A DNA stretch of 64,000 nt from contig NZ_PJAI02000011.1 of NCBI RefSeq assembly GCF_002843355.2, positions 60,964 through 124,963 of the forward strand, written 5' to 3'. Every line of letters begins with the position of its first letter. Position 1 is the first letter of the stretch. This document shows positions 44,659 to 54,409 of the stretch, in pieces. The notes below the pieces were generated by a model. That model saw only the letters and a program-made list of their open reading frames with translations, was not told the DNA's origin and searched no databases. This DNA comes from Colwellia echini (GTDB lineage: Bacteria; Pseudomonadota; Gammaproteobacteria; Enterobacterales; Alteromonadaceae). The translations under genes and the position numbers were made by a program.

Positions 44659-45592
44659 TATTTTCCGCCTCCGTATTTATATTTCCTGGCTCATTTACTG
44701 TAACAGTTGCAGATTCATCTAGTTGATCATCTACTGAATCCGTTTCTATATCAATGACACTCTCTGTCATCACATCTTCTGTCGCTGCGTCTTCAACAAC
44801 TGGAATTTCTAAGCCTGCACGAGTTATTTTTATTTCTAAACCCGCTTGCCAGCGTTTAACTTCTTCATCATCGCTATTGAGTGTTAAATAAGAAGTATAA
44901 TAACCATGTGCATCAATTAATCGACCTCGATAAAGCTCTAATAGAATAGCCATACTCACTTGAGCATCGTTGAAATCTGGCCAAATAGCGAGTGCGGCTA
45001 AGTAACTTTGTTCAGCTTTATTAAATTGTCCCTGTAAACGATAAATTTGTCCCTGTAAATGATGAGCATACAAGTTGAGGTTATTTATACTAATCGCTTT
45101 ATCGAGTAATGCTTGCGCTTCAACCAACTCACCTTGCTGCTGTGCAATAAGTGCTTTATTAACATAACTGCCTGATAAGTTAGGTTGCGCGAGGATCACT
45201 TGATCTAATAAAGCGTCCGCTTGCTGCCACTTTTTAACTTTCATCAAAGCAATTGCTTGTTGATAATCTTCAAGCACTTTATCTGGAACAATTACTGGCG
45301 TTTTAGCTTGTTGCTCTTCATATAGATTTATCGCCGGAATATGCTTAACTTTAACTTTAGCTGCCTTACCTACTTCTACCGGATCTTGCCCTACTTTCAC
45401 CGCATCTGTTTGCAACGTATCTGCATCGTCAGTTGTGTTATTTTTCGCAGCGTTTGTAGTTGCATTTGCTGTAGAGTTGCTGTTTTCTATGTCATCAGTG
45501 CTTTCTACAGCAGGCTTTGAAGAACAGCCACTTAGCCATAATGATAAGATTATTGCGAGAATAGCCGCTTTAGTAAATTGCTTGAATAGCAT
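44651..45592 (-). CDS. TPR-repeat lipoprotein
   Basis: 313 aa. Signal peptide with lipobox LWLSGC (Cys at about 23). An acidic, Thr/Asn-rich linker (25-85) precedes about four tetratricopeptide repeats (about 105-240, such as QPNLSGSYVNKALIAQQQGELVEAQALLDKAISI and AHHLQGQIYRLQGQFNKAEQSYLAAL). The C-terminal tail is acidic. Comparable in layout to GltE-type TPR lipoproteins of Myxococcus. It overlaps the preceding large TPR gene by 23 bases. Confidence 0.75.
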   Translation of the reverse strand: MLFKQFTKAAILAIILSLWLSGCSSKPAVESTDDIENSNSTANATTNAAKNNTTDDADTLQTDAVKVGQDPVEVGKAAKVKVKHIPAINLYEEQQAKTPVIVPDKVLEDYQQAIALMKVKKWQQADALLDQVILAQPNLSGSYVNKALIAQQQGELVEAQALLDKAISINNLNLYAHHLQGQIYRLQGQFNKAEQSYLAALAIWPDFNDAQVSMAILLELYRGRLIDAHGYYTSYLTLNSDDEEVKRWQAGLEIKITRAGLEIPVVEDAATEDVMTESVIDIETDSVDDQLDESATVTVNEPGNINTEAENNE

Positions 45593-48500
45593 CGCTTGCT
45601 CTCTCCTGTTTATTGTATTGTGCTGGGTTTAATTCCGCCAGCGCACTAAAGCTTTGCTCAACCCAATCATCGTAAACATCTTGCCAAGCACGTTGAGCGT
45701 TATTGGTATGTATTTCTATGGCCTTATCTTCAAAAGGTATAGCAATGTCTTCAAGTACAAATTGATATTCTTCTAGCTCTAGTTCATCAAGATCGTTAGG
45801 TCGCTCTGAAGTCATAATATCTTTCGCTAATTGACTATACATTGTTGCTAAGTTATATGACGCCTGCGGTACAAATTCAGCCATTTGATACGACAATACT
45901 TTTTGATAATAACCAACCGCCAACTTCAACGCTTCTTGCTTACGTTTCAAGCTTTTCGCTAGCGGTAAGGTTAACTTAGTCCAAGTAAAGGTTTGCTGAT
46001 GTGCTTTACCTAAGCCTAACGCAGCATAAGATGCTAGGTATTCAGCTCTGTTAGTAATATTGCTCGATGAATTCCTTAGTTCAATATCATGATATTTCAC
46101 AATTTTTCGATACCAAAAATATTGCTTATTGGTTTCTTTTTTCTGTAAGTAAAAATCACTTAATTTTAATCTAACTTCTTGCGCTACCACAAACGGTACA
46201 GGGTATTTATGAGCGTAGGTTCGATAAGCACTTAATGCTTTATCGGTATCACCTGCCTTTTGATAATATTCTGCGGCTGTGTATTGTGCTTCACGTTTTA
46301 ACTCTTCTGAATATTTTGCCGCTTCAGGGCCATTAATCATCGCTAACAATTGCGCAGCAGCTAACGACCATTGCTGGGTATTTTCATAAGCTTTAGCTAA
46401 TTTGGCTGAAATAGATTTACTGTATTCATGTGTTGGATAACGTAGTTTAAAAGCAGACAATACTTCTATGCCTTGCTGCCATTGTTGCTGCTCAAGCAAA
46501 ATATTACCTGCATCAAACTCGGCATTAAGTCGATAGGTTGACTCAGGTACAACTTGTCCGACACGTAAATAATGTTGTACCGCCATTAACGGTTGCTCTT
46601 TTACTAAGCCTTGCGCTTGAAAGTAGATACATGATGCTAATAGCTCACGCATTTCGTTGCGCTTTTTAGCTTGTGCTTTGGTTTGTGCTTTAGTTTGTGC
46701 TCTAGCTTTGCTTGTTAGTGGCACATAAGCTAACGCTAATTGATAAGCGCTTTCTGCCTGTACATAATCTTTTTGCTGATACCAACTATTGGCTTGTAAT
46801 TGACTGGCAATTTGTACTTGTTTCAAAGCAAGTGGTGACAATTTACTTAATTGAACAGGCACAAAACTTGATATTCCGTTAGCTGAACTTAAACCCGAAT
46901 CAGCGTTTGAGTCTGTTGCTGTTGCAGGTTTATCATTAGTTTCCCTAATCACCAAATGTCGCTGTAAAATAAAGTTACTGTAATAGTTAACCGCCGAATA
47001 ATCCTGGGCGTAATAAGCGTATTGTGCGGCTTGAGTAGCTAAGGTAAGCACACGACTGTCATAGGGGTAAGTTTGAACAAACAATTGATCTAACTGATTA
47101 CGGGTGCGTAACAATGTTTTTTGGCTATCCGTTAAGCTAGTGCTATTTAACGAATCAGTTGCTTTAACCTTAGCCGCTTTTAACATCGCCCTTGCCGTTA
47201 ATGTGGTTGCATAAGCGGCTTCTAAACGTAATTTATACGTTAATTCAGAGCTTATTTGTAATGTTGGTTGCTTTGTTAGACTAGATACTGCAGACGGCGA
47301 TAACAAGATTAGTTTATCAGTTAACGAAACATCAAAAATCTTATTATAAGCAATTAATTCATAAGCATTTAATGCTTCTTCATATTGCTCTGCTTCAAAA
47401 TTAGCATCAGCAAAAAGTAACTCATCAGCTAACAAACTTTTACTCAATTTAGGTTTGTTTTTTTCATAATTACTTTGTGGTAGATTAGCCAATTCAAGAT
47501 AAGTCGCTAAAGCGGTACTAGTGTCTGCAAATGCTTTACGCCTTTCTTTACCTGCTTTTAATTGCTGAGCATGTGCATAGAGTCGACGACTGTGCTGATA
47601 ACTAAAGCGTAATAAATTAGGTAATATTTCACGATTAATTTCGTCAGCGGTTAAGCGTTCTGAACTGTTCGATTTATGTGCCTGTAACCAAAATTGACTA
47701 TGAATACCAAATTGCTTTACGTAGTTTTGTTTTAACGTTCTGCTTGCCGTGTACTTACCTTGTTGTTCAAGTAAATCGAGCAAAATTAAAGAGTATCGCG
47801 CCGCCCAAATATTATTAGGCTCCATTTTTATATACGCTTGATACGTTAGCTCTGCATCATATTTCAGCTCATTATTAACTAAAAAGTCGGCTAAGTTCTT
47901 AAATAAAATATGTCGATAAAGTGATAAATGCGGCAATGATTTTTGCTTAACCGTTAACGCAACTAAAGTTTCAGATTGTTGCTGCTGACTTAACGAGATA
48001 CTTAACACTCGTTGTATATCAGTTACCAGACTGGCATAGCGTGGGTCTAGTTGAGCAAAAGTAAAATCATGTTGACTGTTTTGCTTGTACTCTTGGCCAA
48101 CTAAATAATCAAGTAATGCAATAAATTCAATATCTGCTTCTTCTAAACGGTTAAGTTTAAATAATACCCAAGCTGACATATAACGGCTATTTACATAGTA
48201 AGCGTCATTATTTTTTACTGAACTAACTTCGTTATAAGCTGCTAAGGCTTGAGGATACTGCTGAAAGTTATAATAAATATCGCCACGTCTAAAGTTCAGC
48301 TCTGCGCTATATTGGCTATTAGGGTATTGAGCCAAGAGTGCTTCCATTTGCACTAAACTCTGTTTAGATTTACCTTGAAGATCTAGTGCTTTAGCTAGTT
48401 GGTATTGCATCAGCTCATTATCACTACGATCAGGAAATCGAGTGATTAAATCTTGATAAGATACCACTAAAGCAGCCAATGCCTCATCTGATTTCTGTAA

Positions 48501-48896
48501 ACTTTGAGCGTCGTTTAACGGCTCCCCATCCATCAATTCATAGGCTTGGGTATTCATTTGCACTAACCTATATTCTATTTGCGCCCTCACCTCTTCATCC
48601 GGCTCTAAAGTTAGTATCGTTCTATATAATTGTGCTAATTTTGTTGCTCGTTGCGATTGGCTTAGGGTAATACTCTCAATTTCGATATTGCCTTGTTCAT
48701 TCGCTAAATCAGCCAAGGTTTTGCGGTTTGATTGTTCATTATCGGTGGTGCTTTGACAGCCAACTAATCCTGCTAAGGCGATTAAACAAATAATAAGGTT
48801 GTTGGTTTTTAAGCATGGCGCAATTTGATTAACTGTTAACTTAGCCATTAACTTAGCAGTTAGCTCCTTGACCAATAAATTAAGAAATGAAGGCAT
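45570..48896 (-). CDS. Large TPR-repeat lipoprotein (1108 aa)
   Basis: A strong ribosome site (AAGGAG, 8 bases) supports the ATG at 48896, which shares one base with the upstream stop (TAATG). A long basic leader precedes a hydrophobic segment and lipobox LAGLVGC (Cys at about 47). The rest is almost wholly helical with many TPR-like motifs (YPNSQYSAELNFRRGDIYYNFQQYPQALAAYNEV; YPTHEYSKSISAKLAKAYENTQQWSLAA; AGDTDKALSAYRTYAHKYP). It is likely a periplasmic scaffold attached to the outer membrane. Size and position recall GltI/GltD-type TPR scaffolds, though sequence homology was not tested. Confidence 0.75.
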   Translation of the reverse strand: MPSFLNLLVKELTAKLMAKLTVNQIAPCLKTNNLIICLIALAGLVGCQSTTDNEQSNRKTLADLANEQGNIEIESITLSQSQRATKLAQLYRTILTLEPDEEVRAQIEYRLVQMNTQAYELMDGEPLNDAQSLQKSDEALAALVVSYQDLITRFPDRSDNELMQYQLAKALDLQGKSKQSLVQMEALLAQYPNSQYSAELNFRRGDIYYNFQQYPQALAAYNEVSSVKNNDAYYVNSRYMSAWVLFKLNRLEEADIEFIALLDYLVGQEYKQNSQHDFTFAQLDPRYASLVTDIQRVLSISLSQQQQSETLVALTVKQKSLPHLSLYRHILFKNLADFLVNNELKYDAELTYQAYIKMEPNNIWAARYSLILLDLLEQQGKYTASRTLKQNYVKQFGIHSQFWLQAHKSNSSERLTADEINREILPNLLRFSYQHSRRLYAHAQQLKAGKERRKAFADTSTALATYLELANLPQSNYEKNKPKLSKSLLADELLFADANFEAEQYEEALNAYELIAYNKIFDVSLTDKLILLSPSAVSSLTKQPTLQISSELTYKLRLEAAYATTLTARAMLKAAKVKATDSLNSTSLTDSQKTLLRTRNQLDQLFVQTYPYDSRVLTLATQAAQYAYYAQDYSAVNYYSNFILQRHLVIRETNDKPATATDSNADSGLSSANGISSFVPVQLSKLSPLALKQVQIASQLQANSWYQQKDYVQAESAYQLALAYVPLTSKARAQTKAQTKAQAKKRNEMRELLASCIYFQAQGLVKEQPLMAVQHYLRVGQVVPESTYRLNAEFDAGNILLEQQQWQQGIEVLSAFKLRYPTHEYSKSISAKLAKAYENTQQWSLAAAQLLAMINGPEAAKYSEELKREAQYTAAEYYQKAGDTDKALSAYRTYAHKYPVPFVVAQEVRLKLSDFYLQKKETNKQYFWYRKIVKYHDIELRNSSSNITNRAEYLASYAALGLGKAHQQTFTWTKLTLPLAKSLKRKQEALKLAVGYYQKVLSYQMAEFVPQASYNLATMYSQLAKDIMTSERPNDLDELELEEYQFVLEDIAIPFEDKAIEIHTNNAQRAWQDVYDDWVEQSFSALAELNPAQYNKQERASDAIQAIY

Positions 48897-51118
48897 TAAT
48901 CAGTCTCCTTCATTGTAGAAGGCGGCTGTGAAAAATCTTTTTCAGCTGACGTTTTTTCAGGAGAAGTTATTAATTGACTTGAAAGTCTTTTGTCGGCAAC
49001 TGCCATGCGCTCTAAAACATTAGCCATACTTTGGCGAGTAGTGAGTACATGCTCGGCTAAAGTAACATTTTGTTCCTCGATATAAGCGTTCACCTTGGCT
49101 TTTATTTTTATACTGATTTGTTCTCGTAACTGCGCCAGCTGTGATAATAACGAGATAAGCTGAGTTTCACTTTGGTTATGTTTATTAATACTCAGGTCTA
49201 TAGCGTCTTGCGTATTAGATATTCTCTCGATATTTTTTTGTTTTGCTGTCGCCTCATCAATAGCCTTATTTAGTTGCTGTAATTGCTTAGTTTGAGCCCA
49301 AGAGCGTTGCGGGAATTGCTGTGCTAATTGCCATGCTAATACACCTTCAACTCTCGCTAATCGCTCTTTATATTCTTCGGTATTTTTCTGGGAGCCAATA
49401 GCATTTAGCGCCTTGTAACTGTTTTCTATTCTGCTAAGCCACTCTCTTTCTACTTCATTGGCAAAGGCTGCTTTATCTTCATTAGCTAATTGCTGTGCGT
49501 GTATTGCAGCCAAACGATCCCGTTCATTATTCAATAGAGCAAAAGTGCCTTGCTCTTCACGTAGTTTTTTACTGGTAACAATCTTTGCTTTACGTTGTTG
49601 ATTAAGAGTAATGATCTGCGCTAGCCAAGCCGTTTTGTCTTTTAATAATTGTAAGTTAGCTGTTTGCTGATCAATATCTATTAAACTTTGATATAAATTG
49701 GCCAATTCAACATCCGCTAGCGCCTGCTGCAACCAAACTGATTTTGGAAAATATTCAACTGTATTAACCACATCAACTCTGTCACCTATGTTTATTACTT
49801 CTTGGTTAGGGGGGTGCTGCATTGCTGGTTCAAGCAATACTTCATTTGATAACTGTAAATTAGATAGCTGTGAAACTGAAAATGTCAGTAAATTATGACT
49901 TTGATTAAATTCACGAGAAAAATCACTCAAATCTTGCTGACGTTGTACGAAAAAGCTTTCTACACTTTGGTAAGCGCTAACTCCTTGGGCTAAAGATTGC
50001 TGTTCACTTACTTGCGCTGCCATCAATTCAGCTGACTGCCAACTTAACGGCGAGTAAGGATAATCTTTAATCAATAAGTTAAGTAAATTAAGGGATATTG
50101 TATATTGTTTAACTTGTTGGCTAGCAAAAGCGAATAAAAATAGCGCTGACTCTTGATAAGGGCTTTCCCCTGGGAATGTTTTTAATTCAACAAAAGCTAA
50201 ATCGTACTGCTGTTGGCTGATATATATTTGTGCGAGTAATAACTTTGCATAATCTTGAATAGCTTGGCTTTGTAACTTAGCAATTTGTAGCTTCTCTGCT
50301 GGTGACGTTAGTTTTGCATCATCAATGAATAAGGTTTTCCAAAAACTAGATTCTTCTTCATGCCATGGAGTAACTTTAATTTGCTGTAAAGCGCTAATAG
50401 CCAAATCGTAATGTGTTGCATCTGCTTGAGCTAATTCGATTAAGCGTAATGCTTCATTTAACTGAATATAAGGAGAGTTTTCATTAGTACTATCTTCTGG
50501 TTTAGCCAGTAGGTTTTTATTTTTCTCAGGCCAATAAGCAAGCTGATTAAGCACATAATACTCTGGATAATATACAGCCGGCACTGTAGTTATTTTAGTT
50601 AAAGTATCTTTTGCTTGGCTAATGTCACCTTGTGCTAGATATTGATCGGTGAGCGATAATAACGCGATTAAGCGTAATTCTTTGGCTTTCACCGCTCTTT
50701 TTTGATGTTTTTCAGTGTGCTCATCATTATCATCTTCAAGGTTGGCTTTTTCAGCGGCTATTCTTTCTTGCTCCAAAAACGTTTCAAAATTAATTAAGGT
50801 TTCTTTTGCAGGCTGTAATAAACCCGCTGACAGTTGTAAACCCGCTTCAAATAAAGCAGACCGACTGTCTAGCTGCGTTAGTTTAGCCTTACTTTGCTCT
50901 ACTTGGGTTAGTGCTTGAGCAGGATAGCCTTGAAAGTAATAATAAAGCGCTTGGCGATAATATTTATCTTGTAAGTCAGTTTTAATAACTGGCTTATTTT
51001 GTTTATTTTTATCTTGCTCATCTTCCGTACTACTTTCCCCATAGACAGTAGTTGTTAGACACATTAGCGTCAGCAATAAAGTTTTAAGAAAAGATGAAAG
51101 GCTTACATTAATACGCAT
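48896..51118 (-). CDS. Large periplasmic TPR/coiled-coil protein (740 aa)
   Basis: The signal peptide ends near residue 27 (TVYG). TPR-like helices (YYRQALYYYFQGYPAQALTQVEQSKAK; YQESALFLFAFASQQVKQYTISLNLLNLLIKDYP) fill the first 400 residues. A long helical/coiled-coil region (about 480-720, rich in Gln, Lys and Glu) follows. No enzyme motif. It ends by overlapping the start of the 1108-aa TPR lipoprotein, so the two are translationally coupled and probably act together. Confidence 0.72.
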   Translation of the reverse strand: MRINVSLSSFLKTLLLTLMCLTTTVYGESSTEDEQDKNKQNKPVIKTDLQDKYYRQALYYYFQGYPAQALTQVEQSKAKLTQLDSRSALFEAGLQLSAGLLQPAKETLINFETFLEQERIAAEKANLEDDNDEHTEKHQKRAVKAKELRLIALLSLTDQYLAQGDISQAKDTLTKITTVPAVYYPEYYVLNQLAYWPEKNKNLLAKPEDSTNENSPYIQLNEALRLIELAQADATHYDLAISALQQIKVTPWHEEESSFWKTLFIDDAKLTSPAEKLQIAKLQSQAIQDYAKLLLAQIYISQQQYDLAFVELKTFPGESPYQESALFLFAFASQQVKQYTISLNLLNLLIKDYPYSPLSWQSAELMAAQVSEQQSLAQGVSAYQSVESFFVQRQQDLSDFSREFNQSHNLLTFSVSQLSNLQLSNEVLLEPAMQHPPNQEVINIGDRVDVVNTVEYFPKSVWLQQALADVELANLYQSLIDIDQQTANLQLLKDKTAWLAQIITLNQQRKAKIVTSKKLREEQGTFALLNNERDRLAAIHAQQLANEDKAAFANEVEREWLSRIENSYKALNAIGSQKNTEEYKERLARVEGVLAWQLAQQFPQRSWAQTKQLQQLNKAIDEATAKQKNIERISNTQDAIDLSINKHNQSETQLISLLSQLAQLREQISIKIKAKVNAYIEEQNVTLAEHVLTTRQSMANVLERMAVADKRLSSQLITSPEKTSAEKDFSQPPSTMKETD

Positions 51119-51124
51119 AGTTAA

Positions 51125-51709
51125 TTATAAAACCCACTCTTCAACAACTACTTTGCTTCTGTAGGTACTGGTATCATCAACAACCTTAAGCTCAATCATT
51201 TGGGCATCGTCATCTTTTTCAAAATCATAACTAGCCGCTCTTTTAACGGTTCGGCCTTCAGGATCTATACCTGTAAAAATAGCGGTTAACTGATACTCAC
51301 CCACTTTTAAATTGCCTAAATAAAGCTTTTGAATGCCACCTTGCTCTAACGCTTTACGTTGTCGATCGGTATATAAAAATCCCGCGACTTCTTTATTGTC
51401 AATTTTAACTTCCACGCTATCTATGGCAAAAAACTGACCTGTATCAACCGAAATAAAAATAGCGATTTGCGTACTCGCAGGAAACAGTAAATCTTCCTCT
51501 AAAATAAACAACTCTCGATTAAGTTGCAGTACTTGAGACTTTAAATGTTCAAGCTGTAGTGCCAACTCAGTATCGGATGCAGTATTAGTTTCGTTATTAA
51601 TCGTCGCTGACTGTTCCGCAATACTGGTAAAACTAATGGCCAGTAATAGCGCACCAATGAATACCCTAACGAAAGTTGTAACTGCTTTTACACTATTAAA
51701 TTTGTTCAT
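51125..51709 (-). CDS. Unknown secreted protein with coiled coil and beta-sandwich
   Basis: 194 aa. A signal peptide ends near SIAEQ (about 32), followed by a short coiled coil (about 50-72, LALQLEHLKSQVLQLNRELF). A beta-rich domain has PEGA-like features (IAIFISVDTGQFFAIDSVEVKID; QKLYLGNLKVGEYQLTAIFTG). No known family recognised. Six bases before the TPR/coiled-coil gene. Likely a periplasmic adaptor in the same machine. Confidence 0.6.
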   Translation of the reverse strand: MNKFNSVKAVTTFVRVFIGALLLAISFTSIAEQSATINNETNTASDTELALQLEHLKSQVLQLNRELFILEEDLLFPASTQIAIFISVDTGQFFAIDSVEVKIDNKEVAGFLYTDRQRKALEQGGIQKLYLGNLKVGEYQLTAIFTGIDPEGRTVKRAASYDFEKDDDAQMIELKVVDDTSTYRSKVVVEEWVL

Positions 51710-51757
51710 GTTTCTTAATTACCTAAAAATAACAATAAAGTCTTGTTTGAGCTCAGT

Positions 51758-52894
51758 TTAAAAATACAGACTATATAAAACGCGAATAACATTGGCAGAG
51801 AAACCATACAAAGGTTCATTACCTACACCACCTTCTGCCGTGGGGTCTCTAAAGTTTTCATAATCAAATATAAGATGATCCCACTGAATGGAGGCTTCAG
51901 AGCGTAAATCACCAAAAGAATATTGCTGTGGCACCAAGTAAGTAACGCTAAAACCTAGCGTTGTATCGTTAAAAGTACTTAGCTCTTTATCACGTGCTAA
52001 ATAGTTTTGTGCATCTTTGTATGGGAATAAATCACTATAAAAACTGGCTTCGGTTTGTTGGTAATATCGAACATTTAATTCAAGTTCAAACGACTCACCA
52101 ATAGGGTGTCTGTAAGCAAGTTCGACATCAGAGGCATCAATTCCCCAACTGTCACTAAAATAACGATAATTGGCAAACAGCGCGGCTCGGTAAAATAAAA
52201 AATAACTAGCAGAAATTTTGGTTGAAAATGAGTTACGTGTATTTGGATAAACTTCGCTTTGATAACCAACACCAGACGGTTGACTATTATCAACATAACG
52301 AACAGTTCGATACGGGTTATTTAAATACCCTTCATCAGCTATGGCGGCGACATTTAAAGTCATGGTTAAGTTTCGCGTTAAGATTTGACTTAAGGCAAAA
52401 TTTAAACTGTATTGTTTACTCTCTTCAGCAAAAAACTCATCGCCGTTGCGGCTAATTTCATTAGCACCATAGGCTAATCCCATGCTGATATTAGTTAGGT
52501 CACCAAAAGTATCTTGAGAGATGTTGAGACTAATAGAGTTACCTAAAAAATCATCTTCTGCACTACGCCTGACATTCACATCAATAATGGTTTTATTATG
52601 TAAATATTCAAAGGCTAACTGTACTTCTTTACGCTCTTCTTCATACGGGCTTGCGGTACTCATTACGTCAACGGATGCTGATGAGATACTATCAACATAA
52701 TAATAAGCTTGTACGGCAATGGATTCAGTGGCTTTTTTACGCAATAAAATTGCCGGCCCATTTATATCCATGCCGCCGCCGTTATAGCCATGATAAAGCA
52801 CATCAACTCTATCATCTTGCAACACTGCAGCATGAGCACTTTGAGTTGCTATGCTAATAAAGATTGCCACCATTATCAGAAAAAATAAGCGCAT
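51758..52894 (-). CDS. DUF3570 outer-membrane protein
   Basis: 378 aa from the ATG at 52894, one base after the DUF4266 stop. An in-frame start at 53002 would overlap that gene widely. The signal peptide ends near SAHA. The mature N-terminus contains DRVDVLYHGYNGGGMDINGPAILLRK, followed by repeated beta-hairpins ending VLYSLYF, a C-terminal Phe typical of outer-membrane barrels. DUF3570 proteins are commonly found beside DUF4266. The family function is unknown. Confidence 0.78.
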   Translation of the reverse strand: MRLFFLIMVAIFISIATQSAHAAVLQDDRVDVLYHGYNGGGMDINGPAILLRKKATESIAVQAYYYVDSISSASVDVMSTASPYEEERKEVQLAFEYLHNKTIIDVNVRRSAEDDFLGNSISLNISQDTFGDLTNISMGLAYGANEISRNGDEFFAEESKQYSLNFALSQILTRNLTMTLNVAAIADEGYLNNPYRTVRYVDNSQPSGVGYQSEVYPNTRNSFSTKISASYFLFYRAALFANYRYFSDSWGIDASDVELAYRHPIGESFELELNVRYYQQTEASFYSDLFPYKDAQNYLARDKELSTFNDTTLGFSVTYLVPQQYSFGDLRSEASIQWDHLIFDYENFRDPTAEGGVGNEPLYGFSANVIRVLYSLYF

Positions 52895-52895
52895 A

Positions 52896-53165
52896 TTAAT
52901 TACAACCACAACCACCGCCACCAGTACCTTCTGCACCGCGTGACGATTCCCGCGCTTCATATACATGAGAAACATGTTTATCGGCGATTGGATGACGACC
53001 ATTACTCATAATAGGATCAGCCAAATTCTGACGTTCATAAGGTTTCACCCAAGGCTCAATACTTAAACTTGAACATGCCGATAAGCTAATTAAAGACACA
53101 ACAGCAAAAATAGAGGTGAATATCTGTTTGTGCGGTTTATTAGATGATTTATGACAAGTAAACAC
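52896..53165 (-). CDS. DUF4266 lipoprotein with Gly/Cys-rich C-terminus
   Basis: 89 aa from a GTG at 53165. Lipobox SLSAC (Cys at about 31). The short mature part contains the DUF4266 pattern VKPYERQNLADPIM then VSHVYEARESSRGAEG, and ends GTGGGGCGCN. The exposed C-terminal CGC could bind a metal, form a disulfide, or attach a cofactor. It lies between a TlpA-type thioredoxin (3-base gap) and the DUF3570 barrel (1-base gap), a tight trio suggesting a thiol-dependent maturation step. Confidence 0.75.
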   Translation of the reverse strand: MFTCHKSSNKPHKQIFTSIFAVVSLISLSACSSLSIEPWVKPYERQNLADPIMSNGRHPIADKHVSHVYEARESSRGAEGTGGGGCGCN

Positions 53166-53168
53166 GGT

Positions 53169-53681
53169 TTATTCTCGGATTAGTTTTTTAATAGCTTTAG
53201 CATATTTTTTTTCGTAACCTGCTTTATAGCCTTGATACACGTATCTAACTACGCCATCTCTGTCGACAATAACGGTAGTAGGCATGGCTTCAACATCATA
53301 CACATCAGAAATGGTATTACTGCTATCAAACAGAATTGGGAAAGTTAGCTCTAACCCTTTTAAAAAATCACGTCCTGCTTGGTTTTCTTGTTCAACATTA
53401 ACCCCCCAAACAGATACACCTAGATCTTGGTATTTTACGTAGAAGTCTTGTAAAACTGGCATTTCGACACGACAAGGACCACACCATGAAGCCCAAAAGT
53501 TAAGCACAATAATTTTACCGCGCTGTTCAGTTAATTTAAGGTTTTCGCCAGTTAAACTTTTTAAGGTAAAATCGGGAGCTGGTTTTCCTATTTCTAGGGC
53601 ATTAGCCGTACTTGCAAGAAAGAGTACACAGGCAAGTAAGCTATTTAAAACCAATATTTTTGTTTTAGAAAATGACATCAT
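53169..53681 (-). CDS. TlpA-type periplasmic thioredoxin
   Basis: 170 aa from the ATG at 53681, preceded by AAGGAT. The upstream TTG at 53699 lies before that ribosome site. The signal peptide ends near TANA. Redoxin fold with KPAPDFTLKSLTGENLKL, active site WASWCGPC (Cys67, Cys70), and cis-Pro AMPTTVIVDRDG. It probably reduces disulfides or CXXCH cysteines of neighbouring exported proteins (DUF4266 tail, heme-motif proteins). Confidence 0.85.
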   Translation of the reverse strand: MMSFSKTKILVLNSLLACVLFLASTANALEIGKPAPDFTLKSLTGENLKLTEQRGKIIVLNFWASWCGPCRVEMPVLQDFYVKYQDLGVSVWGVNVEQENQAGRDFLKGLELTFPILFDSSNTISDVYDVEAMPTTVIVDRDGVVRYVYQGYKAGYEKKYAKAIKKLIRE

Positions 53682-53758
53682 TAAATTTATATCCTTCAAA
53701 GTGATTTAAGCTATTCAATGCTTAAATATTGAAAACTTAGTGCCGTATAAGTCAGCAA

Positions 53759-54409
53759 TTAAAAGTAAAAAGCAAAGCCGGTGGTAAAGTTTAAGTTATG
53801 AGTTGTTTTATTTTCGCCAGCAATATCAGTATCAAAAATATAATCACTCATACCAATGTCCCAAGCAATCCAGTCGTTAAGAAACAACCGTTGGTTCACG
53901 CCAAAGTTAACAGTGAATTTTTCATCACCTGCAAACGTTGTTGTGCCGCCACCTAACTCAATTGAGAAAACGCTATTAAGCGCAAAGTCTCTACCCAAAA
54001 ACACTTCGCCTGGCATTAAATTGTAGCCTATATTTAAACCGTAATAGCTTAATTTACGTTGCTCATCTGTAAGTAGCGGCGGTACATTGACCAAGTTTTC
54101 AAAGCTAGTTGTGCCTGCTTCAGACTGCCCGTAAAGTGCTTTAGCGTAAAAAAACTCTGTAATGTGATAACTAAAGTGAGCACTCACCCACGTGTTAGTG
54201 CCAAAGTCTTCAATGGACATGATGCCTATTTGCACACCTACTTCAAAATTCTCATTATCAAGAATATCTTCAAGTACGTCTCGCCTTTCAACATCGACAT
54301 CAACCGTGCTGTTATTTTTTTCATTTGCTTGTGTTGGCGTAATCCAGCTTATAGTAATTAATAAACTCAAAGACACCGCTAAAAGAATACGCTGAAACCT
54401 AGTTTCCAT
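53759..54409 (-). CDS. Outer-membrane beta-barrel protein
   Basis: 216 aa. The signal peptide ends near TQA (about 28). An acidic segment (DVDVERRDVLEDILDNENFEVG) precedes an eight-strand barrel-like region ending FTTGFAFYF. The pattern matches the outer-membrane beta-barrel domain family first noted in myxobacteria. Overlaps the SH3-barrel gene by 31 bases. Part of the leftward unit. Confidence 0.72.
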   Translation of the reverse strand: METRFQRILLAVSLSLLITISWITPTQANEKNNSTVDVDVERRDVLEDILDNENFEVGVQIGIMSIEDFGTNTWVSAHFSYHITEFFYAKALYGQSEAGTTSFENLVNVPPLLTDEQRKLSYYGLNIGYNLMPGEVFLGRDFALNSVFSIELGGGTTTFAGDEKFTVNFGVNQRLFLNDWIAWDIGMSDYIFDTDIAGENKTTHNLNFTTGFAFYF

